The notes beneath the pieces are model-generated. The model saw only the letters and a list, made by a program, of their open reading frames with translations, was not told the origin of the DNA and did not search any database. Made by a program: the position numbers and the translations under genes. A stretch of DNA of 64,000 nt from assembly GCA_022760475.1 (NCBI GenBank), contig JALEFZ010000052.1, positions 124,001-188,000 on the forward strand. The letters run 5' to 3'. The stretch comes from Bacteroidia bacterium (GTDB lineage Bacteria > Bacteroidota > Bacteroidia > J057). Position 1 is the first letter of the stretch; each line of letters opens with the position of its first letter. Below are positions 26,826-37,100 of this stretch, one piece after another.

Positions 26826-26895
26826 TCTTTAAGTTGGCGAATAGCCGAATGGCAATTATCTTAGCGGCGGTCACACGCATTAATTACAATCTCAC

Positions 26896-27777
26896 ATGAG
26901 TATCCTCGTCAATAAAGACTCTAAAATCCTGGTTCAGGGCTTCACTGGAAAGGAAGGCTCTTTCCACGCCTCTCAAATGATTGAATATGGCACCCAAGTA
27001 GTGGGTGGTGTTACTCCTGGCAAAGGTGGTATGACTCACCTTGATCGTCCGGTCTTCAATACGATGAAAGAAGCAGTTGCTACCACTGGTGCAGACGTTT
27101 CTATCATCTTTGTTCCTCCACGCTTTGCTGCTGATGCCATTATGGAAGCAGCTGATTCGGGTGTAGGGCTGGTAATCACCATCACTGAGGGAATTCCTGT
27201 AAAGGACATGATTTATGTAAAGAAGTACATAGATGATAGAGGGGTAAGGATGATCGGTCCTAACTGCCCGGGGGTAATCACTCCAGGAGAAGCAAAGATT
27301 GGTATCATGCCAGGTTTTATCCATAAGCCTGGAAAAATTGGAATCATCTCTCGTTCAGGTACATTGACTTACGAGGCTGTATTCCAGTCTGGACAGGCCG
27401 GATTTGGTCAGTCTACTTGTGTAGGAATTGGAGGAGACCCAATCATTGGAACTCCGCATATAGATGTTGTCAAGATGTTCCACGAAGACCCTGATACAGA
27501 AGCGATCATTTTGATCGGTGAGATCGGTGGTAACAATGAGCAGATTGCTTCTGAGTGGATCAGAGACAACTATAACAAGCCTGTTGTAGGCTTTATAGCA
27601 GGGCAGACAGCCCCTCCGGGAAGAAGAATGGGACATGCCGGTGCAATTGTAGCCGGAAGTGATGACACTGCAAGAGGCAAGATGGACTTCATGGAGAAGT
27701 GTGGCATCCACGTAGTGGAAACACCTGCGGAAATCGGTTCTACCCTGGCCAGAGCGCTAGGTGCAGCTACCGTCTAA
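26896..27777 (+). CDS. sucD: Succinate--CoA ligase, alpha subunit
   Basis: 293 residues, standard length. The CoA-binding N-terminal domain starts [19 protein letters not shown], and the phosphorylated catalytic His is His247 in RMGHAGAIV. It works with the beta subunit (SucC) in the TCA cycle to make ATP or GTP from succinyl-CoA. sucC is not adjacent, which is usual in Bacteroidota. Two terminator-like hairpins follow in tandem. Certain. Confidence 0.98.
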   Translation: MSILVNKDSKILVQGFTGKEGSFHASQMIEYGTQVVGGVTPGKGGMTHLDRPVFNTMKEAVATTGADVSIIFVPPRFAADAIMEAADSGVGLVITITEGIPVKDMIYVKKYIDDRGVRMIGPNCPGVITPGEAKIGIMPGFIHKPGKIGIISRSGTLTYEAVFQSGQAGFGQSTCVGIGGDPIIGTPHIDVVKMFHEDPDTEAIILIGEIGGNNEQIASEWIRDNYNKPVVGFIAGQTAPPGRRMGHAGAIVAGSDDTARGKMDFMEKCGIHVVETPAEIGSTLARALGAATV

Positions 27778-27802
27778 ATTTGTGAAACTCACTACTATAT
27801 AT

Positions 27803-27835
27803 GAGCTGGTCCCTGGCAGGATCAGCTCTTTTTTT
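27803..27835 (+). terminator. Terminator of sucD
   Basis: GAGCTG (27803-27808) pairs with CAGCTC (27823-27828). The stem extends inward with G-T, T-A, C-G and C-G to a 6-nt loop, and T7 follows. Confidence 0.88.
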
Positions 27836-27850
27836 GTGATTTGGAAGGCT

Positions 27851-27894
27851 AAAAGGGCAGCGCAAAAAGTTTTTTTTACCCTGCCCTTTTTTTA
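27851..27894 (+). terminator. Second terminator-like hairpin, 15 nt before the next ATG
   Basis: AAAAGGGCAG (27851-27860) and CTGCCCTTTT (27881-27890) form a 10-bp stem with a 20-nt loop, followed by TTTATTTT. It lies between the sucD terminator and the ATG at 27909. Confidence 0.7.
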
Positions 27895-27908
27895 TTTTAA
27901 AAGAAAAA

Positions 27909-28388
27909 ATGACTACCAAAGCCTACTTCGGCTCATTGAGCATCCTTTTTATTGCCATGATTGGGGGGCAGTTGATTTTTGCAGCAGTTGCTTACTACCT
28001 GAACCTGGATGGCCCTGTGTCTCCTGATCCAGAGATTGCAAATATTCTTTTGTATGTGGTACCCATTGCAGCATTGGGAGCTATTGGTAGCTCAGGTATC
28101 GTTTTTAACAATATCCTTGGCCAGATCAAGGATGAAGATTCCCTTCTGTCAAAAACCAATCAATACCGCTCAGCTTTTATTGTAAAGCTCGCTATGCATG
28201 AGGGAGTAGGCCTTTTTGCTCTGGTAGGGTATTTCCTTACGGCCAATATGGTTTTTCTGGGCATTGCAGCCATAATTATTCTCATTCAGTTTACGATGAG
28301 GCCCAGGCCAGAAAGGGCGATTGAGCAAATGAAACTAAAAGGTGAACATAAAAGCATCTTACAAGACGAAGATGGTATCATTTCCTAA
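27909..28388 (+). CDS. Small four-helix membrane protein of unknown function
   Basis: 159 residues with four hydrophobic segments (about 5-30, 45-70, 95-115, 118-135) and a charged C-terminal tail, so an inner-membrane protein. I recognise no motif or named family. The spacing from sucD (131 bp with two hairpins) argues for separate transcription. The start ATG has no strong ribosome-binding site, as is normal in Bacteroidota. Confidence 0.65.
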   Translation: MTTKAYFGSLSILFIAMIGGQLIFAAVAYYLNLDGPVSPDPEIANILLYVVPIAALGAIGSSGIVFNNILGQIKDEDSLLSKTNQYRSAFIVKLAMHEGVGLFALVGYFLTANMVFLGIAAIIILIQFTMRPRPERAIEQMKLKGEHKSILQDEDGIIS

Positions 28389-28455
28389 TTGGAATATATA
28401 GGGGTTAATTTTTAAATTAGGTGTTCTGAGCGCATGTTTAGCGCTCTAAGTTCTG

Positions 28456-28487
28456 AACCCTGACAGGGTTATAAGCTTGTCAGGGTT
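28456..28487. repeat. Palindromic repeat, copy 1 (imperfect)
   Basis: AACCCTGACA (28456-28465) and TGTCAGGGTT (28478-28487) are inverted arms around GGGTTATAAGCT. This is the same unit as the two perfect copies at 57756 and 57898, with changes in the right inner part. It lies 28 bp before the start of the hydroxylase gene. Confidence 0.8.
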
Positions 28488-28515
28488 CCCAAAATCCGTC
28501 AAAATCGCTAACAAA

Positions 28516-29793
28516 ATGGCTGCTTACGCAAAGGCGTTACTAATCGCAATACCCGGTTTTCTGCTCCTAATCCTAATAGAAGCACTTTATGGACACTTTG
28601 TCAAAAATCAGACCCTGACACAGGCAGACACCATAGCCAGCCTCAGCTCAGGAATGACCAATATCGTCAAAGACTCCCTCAAATTGATTTTGATGATCCT
28701 GCCGTATAGCCTTTTGGTGAATTACTTTTCCATCACCACCATGGAAAATAGCACCTGGGTCTACATAATCGCCTTTATCGCCCTAGATTTTTCTTCCTAC
28801 TGGATACACCGAATCAGCCATAGCATCAACCTGTTTTGGAACAAACACGCAGTTCATCACTCAAGCGAAGAATTTAACCTGCCCGCAGCCCTGCGCCAAT
28901 CCATATCAAATCTTCTTGGAATCTGGAGCATATTTCTCCTCCCCGCAGCCCTTTTGGGAATTTCCCCACAAGTGATTGCCATTCTAGCTCCCCTACATCT
29001 TTTTATGCAGTTTTGGTACCACACCAAGCACATTCCTAAACTGGGATTCCTCGAATATCTGATCGTAACTCCTTCCCAACACCGGGTTCATCATGCCATC
29101 AATCCCGAATACCTGGACAAAAATCTGGGAGCCATATTTCCCTGGTGGGATCGGATGTTCGGCACCTTCCAGGAAGAGCTGGATGATGTCCCTCCTGTTT
29201 ATGGCATCACCAGACCCATGAGTACATGGAATCCTGTCAAAATCAATTTCAAGCATGTAGGATTGCTTTTCATGGATGCATGGAGAACAAAAAATATTTG
29301 GGATAAATTCAGGATTTGGTTCATGCCCCTGGGCTGGCGCCCGGCAGACGTCATCGAAAAATACCCAGTCCACAAGATTGAAGATGTTTACAATTTTGAA
29401 AAATACAATCCAGAAATGCCCAAAGGCCTCATGGGCTGGTCATGGTTCCAACTCAGCATGACTTTCCTCCTCCTGATATTTATGTTCTGGCAGTTCGTTG
29501 AGATCAATTTTCCAATGCTTTTCTACTATGGAGCCTTTCTGTTTGTAGGCGTTTATGGCTTCACTTCTCTAATGGACAGAGATAAAGAAGCCGTCTTTAT
29601 TGAAGTAATTCGAGGCCTTGCCGGAATTAGCTGGATCCTGATCAATGGAGACTGGTTCGGTATTGGAAAACTCATTCCCTTTGGACAATGGATCATCCTT
29701 TTCTACTTTGGATTGACTGCTATTGGAGGCATTTACTTTCGAACCAAAAAAGATGTTCCAGAGAAACAGAAGTTTGAGGTTTCAAAAGCCTAG
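28516..29793 (+). CDS. Sterol desaturase/fatty acid hydroxylase family membrane di-iron protein
   Basis: 425 residues from the ATG at 28516; the in-frame extension to 28477 runs into the palindromic repeat. The family's His clusters are clear: HRISH and HAVHH around residues 110-125 and QHRVHH near 192, which together bind the di-iron centre. Several transmembrane helices flank them, and an additional C-terminal part has four more predicted helices, as in the longer Bacteroidota members. The enzyme is expected to hydroxylate or desaturate a lipid (fatty acid, sterol-like or carotenoid) in the inner membrane. The exact substrate is unknown. Confidence 0.88.
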   Translation: MAAYAKALLIAIPGFLLLILIEALYGHFVKNQTLTQADTIASLSSGMTNIVKDSLKLILMILPYSLLVNYFSITTMENSTWVYIIAFIALDFSSYWIHRISHSINLFWNKHAVHHSSEEFNLPAALRQSISNLLGIWSIFLLPAALLGISPQVIAILAPLHLFMQFWYHTKHIPKLGFLEYLIVTPSQHRVHHAINPEYLDKNLGAIFPWWDRMFGTFQEELDDVPPVYGITRPMSTWNPVKINFKHVGLLFMDAWRTKNIWDKFRIWFMPLGWRPADVIEKYPVHKIEDVYNFEKYNPEMPKGLMGWSWFQLSMTFLLLIFMFWQFVEINFPMLFYYGAFLFVGVYGFTSLMDRDKEAVFIEVIRGLAGISWILINGDWFGIGKLIPFGQWIILFYFGLTAIGGIYFRTKKDVPEKQKFEVSKA

Positions 29794-30008
29794 CACTCAG
29801 AAAAAAAATTATAGAATCCAAAGGTTTCTCCACTCCTCATAACATACATCCCTACATCGCGTAGCCTGACAAGGTTTTTAAATCTCAGGAAGTAGAATTA
29901 GTGGCCTCAACCAATCATTCCCTTAGTCCGGGATCTGGCCTTACAAAGACCTACTAAAAGGGAGGCGTTCAATTAATTCTTTAATAGTTTAGAAGCCTGA
30001 TAATAAGA

Positions 30009-30032
30009 AGGCCGTCCTTTCTAGGACGGCCT
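30009..30032. terminator. Terminator hairpin between convergent genes
   Basis: AGGCCGTCCT (30009-30018) pairs perfectly with AGGACGGCCT (30023-30032) around TTCT. T runs on either side are poor. It lies 25 nt from the lipoprotein stop (30057). Confidence 0.6.
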
Positions 30033-30056
30033 AATTGGTGTTTGCTGGTCGGTATA

Positions 30057-30749
30057 TTAAGGCTGAATATCAATGTTTTCGGTCTTGGAAAAATAGCGCG
30101 CCCAAGTTTCCCCTCCTTTAGAGGTTCCTTCCTGAAGGGTCTGCCGATGAAATCGTTCAATGATGATCCTCCCTAGACCAACTCCGAGGCCATTGATTTT
30201 ATCCGCAGAAAGGATGATGGAAGTAGCTCCAGGATCAGTAGTCGAAAAGACCTTGGCATCCCCTTCGTTTGGCCCATTTACAGTAACGGTTATTGTCTCA
30301 TCTGTTCCCAATGCATCTCCAACCCAACTCAAAGTATAGGAAGATCCCTTTTTTAAAGGTGCGAGCGTAGCAGGGAGATCGATGCTTTTGGCTGCAATAA
30401 CTTGATTGACGAAGGTGCTGCCATCCAGATCAGTATACTCAAATTCTCCAGTGGGTGCGACACCTGCCAGATCTCTCTCATAGTACCCAAACAAAGCCTT
30501 AAAGGCCATTGAAGATCCATCGATCGTAACATCAGCGGGAGAAGTCAGCTGTAATTTCGTACCAAAGGTCGAACCCAATTTGAAATCCGCCCTGGCATAG
30601 GTCTTATCGTCATCGCTGCTGTAGACCAGGCGGTACTCCGCAAAAATAGAGTCTTGACTCACATCACTTGAAGGCTCACTCACGCAAGAAAACATCATGG
30701 TGACAAGTGCTAATAAAGGCAGGCTAATTTTTAAGTTGCTGAATTTCAT
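30057..30749 (-). CDS. Predicted lipoprotein of unknown function
   Basis: 230 residues from the ATG at 30749; the ORF open to 30794 lacks a good start. A lipoprotein signal peptide ends in a lipobox-like MMFSC (about residues 17-21), so the protein is lipidated and held at a membrane. The rest is a beta-rich domain with Thr/Ser/Asp repeats; I recognise no family. It faces the receptor gene at 30985 across a 235-bp spacer, so the two could share regulation. Function unknown. Confidence 0.7.
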   Translation of the reverse strand: MKFSNLKISLPLLALVTMMFSCVSEPSSDVSQDSIFAEYRLVYSSDDDKTYARADFKLGSTFGTKLQLTSPADVTIDGSSMAFKALFGYYERDLAGVAPTGEFEYTDLDGSTFVNQVIAAKSIDLPATLAPLKKGSSYTLSWVGDALGTDETITVTVNGPNEGDAKVFSTTDPGATSIILSADKINGLGVGLGRIIIERFHRQTLQEGTSKGGETWARYFSKTENIDIQP

Positions 30750-30984
30750 TGTTGTAATTTTTTGAAATGATTGAATAAATGATGGCAGAACCATATTTGC
30801 CTCTCTGCCCCTTATACCCTGCGTTTATCCGACACCCTTAGTCGTTCACAAAAAAAATTTCAAAAAACCCGGTCAATGTTGCTACTTCGATTTCGAATTG
30901 GAAAAATCCACTATCTCACACAAATCAAGGGAATATAAGTTATCGCTTCATTGTCTAAGAGCTACATCATACCCCTTATATACT

Positions 30985-33810
30985 ATGCAAAGAATATCTA
31001 TACTCATTTTAGCTTTATGTTTTGGCTTGCTTCAAAGCGCCTGGGCACAGGAAACTTTCCTGATCGGACTTGTCCTCAAACAAGACTCTCTCGCCCTGGA
31101 AGGCGCCAGCGTAGTCTTAACCTCTAAGGCAGACCAATCCAAGCAAGGAAGCATCACCAGTTCAAGAGGACGCTTTCGTTTCAAGGGATTAAAGCCCGGA
31201 GCCTATACACTTTCTGTTGATTTTGTAGGCTACGGTCAATTTTCCAAGGATGTAGAACTTACTGAAGGACCCAACTTTGCTGGAAGAATCATTCTGGGAG
31301 AAAAATCCTATGAGTTGGACAAGGTTGTAATCAAAGGGCAAGTACCCCCATCTCAACAAAAAGGTGATACCACAGAGTACAACAGCGATGCTTTCAAAAC
31401 CAATCCTGATGCCACCACCGAGAATCTACTTGAGAAAATGCCAGGAATAACCATCCAAAATGGTCAAGTTCAAGCACAAGGGGAACAGGTCAGACAGGTT
31501 CTGGTGGATGGGAAACCATTTTTTGGAACAGACCCTAATGCAGCCCTAAAAAATCTTCCTGCTGAGGTTGTACAAAAGATTCAGGTCTTCGACCAACAGA
31601 GCGAGCAAGCGCAATCTACAGGTTTTGACGATGGAGAAACCACCAAAACCATCAATATCATTACCAAGCCAGAAACAAGAAATGGCACTTTTGGAAGGCT
31701 ATATGGAGGGGGAGGATTGGAGGATTTGGACAAATTTCGTTACAACTCAGGTGGCAACATCAATGTCTTCGACAAAAACCGAAGGATTTCTATCCTTGGA
31801 CAAGTCAACAACATCAACCTGCAAAACTTTGCAAGTGAAGACCTTGCTGGGGTAGCCAGTTCAGGAGGCAGAAGAAGAGGCTTCAGAGGAGGCGGTGGGG
31901 GCCCTCCAGGAAGAAGGGGAGGTAGCAATGTCTCTGACTTCCTTGTAAATGAACAAGGAGGTATTACCTCCACGAATGCTTTTGGGATCAATTACACAGA
32001 CAATTGGGGTAAAAAAATAGAGATCGCAGGCTCCTATTTCTTCAACCAAACAGATAATGTAAACGAGAGTGTCCTTAGGCAGCAATACATCAACAATGGG
32101 GAGACTGGACAGATTTATGAAGAAAATGATACCAGCGATAGCCGCAATGTTAACCATAGGCTAAACCTCAGGATGGAATTCAAGCTAAGCGATAAAACCA
32201 GGATCATTTTTCGACCCAGGGTGACCGTACAGCAGAATTCAGGAGCTTCGTTTTCAAATGCCATTACCAGCCTTTCAGGCCAGAATTTGAATCAATCAAA
32301 TACAGACTTTGAAAGCGACCTCACTGCTGTATCAAGTTCAAATTTCCTGGTTTTCAGACATAACTTCGACAAGAGAGGTCGATCATTTTCGGCATCCATT
32401 CGGGCAAATTATGACGATCAAGTGGGAGATAACCTTTTGCTTTCTGACCTGGAATATTTTAGTGAGCCTGCTACCTCTGAACTGGTACAGCAGAAGGGAA
32501 CCCTTGACAACAGTGGTTGGAACATTCGTGGTGATCTGAGGTATTCGGAGCCAATTGGGAAACTCGGAATGTTGCAATTGTTCTATCGCGTCAATCCCCA
32601 AATAGAAGCATCTGACAAACAAACACTTGTACCAAATAACAGTGCCAATGATTTCACATTGATTGATACTTCCCTCACCAACACCTTCAACAGCCAGTAC
32701 ATGACTCACGAACCGGGTGTGGGACTATTTATCAGAAAATCCAAACTATTTGTCATCAGTAGAATTGGCTACCAGTTTGCCAATCTGCAGACAGAAAGGA
32801 CTTTTCCTTCGGTACAGAATACAGAAAGAGACTTTAGCGCATTGGTGCCTTTTGCCTTGTTCAGATATAGATTTTCCAAATCCAATCATTTGAGGGTAAT
32901 TTATATCGGTAGGACTACTGCACCGAGTGTAACCCAGCTTCAGGATGTCATTGACAACAGCAATCCCTTACAGTTGACCTCAGGAAATCCTTTGTTGGAT
33001 CAGTCGTATGCCCACAGGTTTATCATTCGTTACAACAAAACCAATACACAAAAGAACCGAACATTTATTGCCTTCCTGAATGCAACTGCAGAAGAAAACC
33101 ACATTGGAACACAGACCATAAGACCAAGGGCTGATACCACCATCGCTGGAGATTTTCCACTTTTGGCTGGTTCCCAGTATTCCTTGCCTGTCAACCTGGA
33201 TGGTTATTTCATCGGGCGTGCGTTTATCTCTACAGGCAAACTGATTGAGAAGTTGAAAGTAAATGTAAATGTAGATGCTTCTATTGACTACCGCAGGCAG
33301 CCTGGCCTGATCAACAATGTCCTGAACTTCTCCAATACCACTACACTGGGCGTAGGACTCGTCATCAGTTCAAACATAAGCGAGAAAGTAGACTTCACCC
33401 TCTCCTCAAGGACTACCGCTAACCAGGTCATCAATACCGTACAGGCAAGCCAGAACAATAACTTCCTTCAGCAAGACTCTAAATTAAGGATGAATCTGAT
33501 TTTTGGGCCTCAGATTGTCTTCAGATCTACCTTGAGCCATACCTTATACTCAGGGCTTTCTGACTCATTCAACCAAAATTTTTGGCTGTGGAACCTTGGC
33601 TTGGCTAAGAAGTTGGGCAAGAAAGACCAGGCTGAAATTCAGGTCTCAACCTTTGACGCCTTGAGGCAGAATACCAGCATCCAACGAACTGTAACAGACA
33701 ATTACATTGAGGATTTGGAAAGTCTGGTACTGCAACGCTATGTCCTGCTCACATTTACCTACAACATCAGAAACTTCCAGAATGGCATGGATAAAGTAAG
33801 AGACAAATAG
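30985..33810 (+). CDS. Large outer-membrane beta-barrel receptor (CarboxypepD-reg, plug, barrel)
   Basis: 941 residues from the ATG at 30985, where the signal peptide begins (MQRISILILALCFGLLQSAWAQ). Residues ~25-110 form a carboxypeptidase-D regulatory-like beta sandwich (GRFRFKGLKPGAYTLSVDFVGY). A TonB-plug-like part follows (ENLLEKMPGITIQNGQVQAQ, about 145-240), then a ~650-residue barrel of the PF14905 type. A Gly/Arg/Pro-rich loop (GGRRRGFRGG and GPPGRRGG, around residue 300) is typical of this family. TonB-dependent transport of an unknown ligand, or a surface scaffold role, is inferred. No SusD partner is adjacent. Confidence 0.85.
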   Translation: MQRISILILALCFGLLQSAWAQETFLIGLVLKQDSLALEGASVVLTSKADQSKQGSITSSRGRFRFKGLKPGAYTLSVDFVGYGQFSKDVELTEGPNFAGRIILGEKSYELDKVVIKGQVPPSQQKGDTTEYNSDAFKTNPDATTENLLEKMPGITIQNGQVQAQGEQVRQVLVDGKPFFGTDPNAALKNLPAEVVQKIQVFDQQSEQAQSTGFDDGETTKTINIITKPETRNGTFGRLYGGGGLEDLDKFRYNSGGNINVFDKNRRISILGQVNNINLQNFASEDLAGVASSGGRRRGFRGGGGGPPGRRGGSNVSDFLVNEQGGITSTNAFGINYTDNWGKKIEIAGSYFFNQTDNVNESVLRQQYINNGETGQIYEENDTSDSRNVNHRLNLRMEFKLSDKTRIIFRPRVTVQQNSGASFSNAITSLSGQNLNQSNTDFESDLTAVSSSNFLVFRHNFDKRGRSFSASIRANYDDQVGDNLLLSDLEYFSEPATSELVQQKGTLDNSGWNIRGDLRYSEPIGKLGMLQLFYRVNPQIEASDKQTLVPNNSANDFTLIDTSLTNTFNSQYMTHEPGVGLFIRKSKLFVISRIGYQFANLQTERTFPSVQNTERDFSALVPFALFRYRFSKSNHLRVIYIGRTTAPSVTQLQDVIDNSNPLQLTSGNPLLDQSYAHRFIIRYNKTNTQKNRTFIAFLNATAEENHIGTQTIRPRADTTIAGDFPLLAGSQYSLPVNLDGYFIGRAFISTGKLIEKLKVNVNVDASIDYRRQPGLINNVLNFSNTTTLGVGLVISSNISEKVDFTLSSRTTANQVINTVQASQNNNFLQQDSKLRMNLIFGPQIVFRSTLSHTLYSGLSDSFNQNFWLWNLGLAKKLGKKDQAEIQVSTFDALRQNTSIQRTVTDNYIEDLESLVLQRYVLLTFTYNIRNFQNGMDKVRDK

Positions 33811-33865
33811 GGTATCCTAGAATACCTAAGGGTTTGCTTACATAATTGCTTTATTGATTTCTTAT

Positions 33866-33898
33866 AAGGGGTTTGTCTGAGACAAACCCCTTTCTTTT
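33866..33898 (+). terminator. Terminator of the receptor gene
   Basis: AAGGGGTTTGTC (33866-33877) pairs perfectly with GACAAACCCCTT (33881-33892) around TGA, followed by TCTTTTG. Confidence 0.9.
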
Positions 33899-34049
33899 GT
33901 AAAAAAATTGTAATTCCCTTCGTATTCTGGCACTTTCTTATTTTGAAATAAAATTACCAATTACCTTTTTATTTAGTCAATGGAATACCCAAAATCTTTT
34001 ATATACAAAAAAATGTCCATATTTTAGCTTTTACATAACAAACCCATGT

Positions 34050-34072
34050 GTTGGTTCTAAACCAACTCTTTT
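34050..34072 (+). promoter_or_regulatory. Terminator-like hairpin in the leader of the dehydrogenase gene
   Basis: GTTGGTT (34050-34056) and AACCAAC (34060-34066) around CTA, then TCTTTTCTTC. It is placed about 40 nt before the ATG at 34112; it may be an attenuator or a chance structure. Confidence 0.35.
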
Positions 34073-34111
34073 CTTCTCAATTCTGCTTGACCTGTTAACA
34101 GTTTATTCCAA

Positions 34112-37100
34112 ATGGATGAGCTGTGTAAAGACATTTTCCCAATTCATAAAGCAGTGAGAAATAGACGACTTCCCCTCAAGCTCCTCAAAGGCAGGCCAAT
34201 GCAGGCCTGGCTGTTGCTATCCCTATTATTCGTAGGCAGTGCCTTTGCCCCACTGCTGGTCTCGCCACCGGGAATCAATACCCCGGAACCCATTGGAAAA
34301 TTCCTCAATGGAAACCTCCCGAGTATCACGCCATCTGATGGCAGTCCGGTGAGCTTTTCTGTAGAGCCCGCCTTCCCTGGCTTACGCTTTGACAGTCCAT
34401 TGGTGATTGAAATGCACCCAACTAAGGATACCATGTTTGTTGCGCAGCGTGATGGCTTGATCGAATACTTTCATCACGATCCCGCAGTTACGACAAAAAC
34501 TACTTTCCTTGATTTGAGAAACGAAACGGCAGTTGTATGGGATGGAGGTTTTCTTGGATTGGCTTTTCACCCGGAATTTGGAAACCCAACTTCGCCCAAT
34601 CGCAATTATTTCTACGTTTTCTACTGTGCAAAAGGCCCCACTGGCCAGGAAGGCCCCGTAGGTCCCATTGCATTTACCTGCGAAAACAACCCTACCTACG
34701 AAGGTTCCTACATGATCCTTTCAAGGTTTGAGGTTCAAAATAACACCCTCAACGTCGTGCCAGGCTCAGAGCAGGTAATGATCAAACTGAGGCTTTATAA
34801 CTCTACCCACAGAGGGGGAGGACTGACGTTCGGAAATGATAACATGCTTTACCTGACCCTGGGAGAGCAAGCCAGGTATACCACCTCACAAAATATCTAC
34901 TCCAATTTTGAAGGCGGTACCATTAGAATAGATGTAGACCAAAACAGCAGTACAGGCCACGCTCCGATCAGGAAGATGGGGCTTCAGACTGGAAATGCTG
35001 ACGAATTTACCGGTGTGGGCTACTACATTCCCAATGATAATCCGTGGCAAGACAATACAGGGGCTATTTTCGAGGAATTCTGGACTACTGGGCACAGAAA
35101 CCCACATAGATTGACGCTTGACCCTGTTACGGGAGACCTTTGGGTAGGAGAAATCGGTGGAGGCCAACGCGAAGAAATCAACCTGCTGGAATCAGGGAGA
35201 AACTACGGTTGGCCACTTTATGAGGGGAACCTTTCTGGAACAACAGGTGCTTGTGGCTCCAATACCATGGCACTAGGGCCTGGTACTTATCAAGCTCCAG
35301 TCGTAGACTTCCTCCGATCAGAAAGCAATTGTATCATTGGGGGTTATGTGTACCGGGGAAGCAGCATTCCCCAACTTGAAGGACAATACATCTGCGGAGG
35401 CTATTCTCAAAACAGAATTTTCGCAGTACAGGATACTGGAACAGGATATTTCAAGACTACCATTGCAAACTTTTCTCCCAGTGCACTCATCACTTTTGGG
35501 GTTGATCAAGCTGGAGAATTATATATGGGAAAGGAAGGGAACAATGTAACTTTATACACATTGAAGGCAGCCAATTCAGGCCCACCTGCTCCCCAATGGC
35601 TATCAATGACTGGAGCATTTTCTGACCTGGCCACACTTACGCCTTCAGCGGGGGTCATCCCTTATGAAATGGTCGAAGCCTTCTGGTCAGATAACGCAGA
35701 GAAATACCGATGGCTAGCCGTTCCAAATAATGAGGATGGAAATGGGCTCCATGACAAGGCAGAAGAAAAAATTTCCTTTTCTTCTGAAGGAGAATGGGAT
35801 TTCCCAGCTGGCGCAGTTCTGATCAAACACTTTGAATTGGGAGGAAAAAGACTGGAAACAAGATTTGAAGTGAAGGGTGATGATGGGCTGTACTATTACC
35901 TCACTTACAAATGGAATGTAGCTGGAACAGATGCTGAATTGCTAAATGGCAGCTTGGATGAAGTAGTAAATGTGAATGGGAAAAATCAGACCTGGCATTA
36001 TCCTAGCAAAACTGAATGTCTCAGTTGTCATCAGGCAGCCGTTGGTTCTGTTCTGGGTCCCAAGACCAGACACTTGAACAAGTCTATCCTATACCCATCT
36101 TCTGGCTTGAAGGCCAATCAATTGGTTACACTTAGCCACCTCGGCATCCTGGATCAGGCGATTGTAGATGCAGATACGGGGAACTACCCTACATTGGCAC
36201 CCAAGGATATGCTTTCAGCCAGCCTGGAAGATAGAGCCAGGTCGTACCTGGATGTAAATTGCTCTCATTGTCATAGACCAGAGACAGGCAACCGTGCTAC
36301 CTTTGATGCAAGATTCAATACTCCCCTGCCCCTTCAGGGCTATATCAATGGATCTGTGATCGATCCGCTAGGCATCTCCGGCGCCAGGGTAATTGTTCCA
36401 CAGGACACCTCCAGGTCCATTCTTTATAAGAGGCTGGATCTTTTGGGTACCAATGCCATGCCTCCACTTGCCAAAGACCTGATCGATACAGAAGGGGTAC
36501 AACTGATCGTGGACTGGATCAACAGTCTTGCACCTACAAGCGAACTGCCTTTGGCCACGGTTGGAAACGCCAGTCAGTTGCCTGGAGGCTGCTATGAGCT
36601 TACACCCGATGCAAACAATCAGGCAGGAGCAGCTTGGTATCCCATCCCATTGAACCTTGATCAGGACATGAGCGCGAGCTTCAACATCTCCCTAGGTGAT
36701 GACAACAATGGCGCAGATGGGGCTTCATTCCTGATCCAACAAGCAGGTACATCAGCTCTTGGAGGCCAAGGAACCGGTCAGGGAGTGAGCGGAATCACCC
36801 CCTCCATAGGAGTATCCTTCGATACCTATGGACAACCAAACGACGAGATTTTTATATTTGAAAATGGAAATCCTGCAACTGTCATTACACCGAGGGTTTG
36901 CGCCCTATCAGCTTGCACAGACATTGAGGACGGAAATACCTACTCAGCACAAATTGTCTGGAAGGCAGCTACCCAAACGCTGGAAGTATACTTCGGAGGA
37001 GAGTTTAGACAAAGCTACACAGGCGATATCGTAAATACTCATTTTGGTGGAGATTCATGGGTATATGTAGGCCTCGGAGCAGGAACAGGTGGAGCGACAA

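Larger units (their letters stand above)
33811..34111. other. Intergenic region after the receptor gene
   Basis: 301 bp. It holds the receptor terminator (33866-33898) and a second small terminator-like hairpin (34050-34072) 40 bp before the next gene; otherwise nothing is evident. Confidence 0.5.

Noticed and set aside
29866-29880. CCTGACAAGGTTTTT as a fourth copy of the palindromic repeat
   Set aside because: Only the left arm resembles the unit; no inverted partner is present, so chance similarity is likely.
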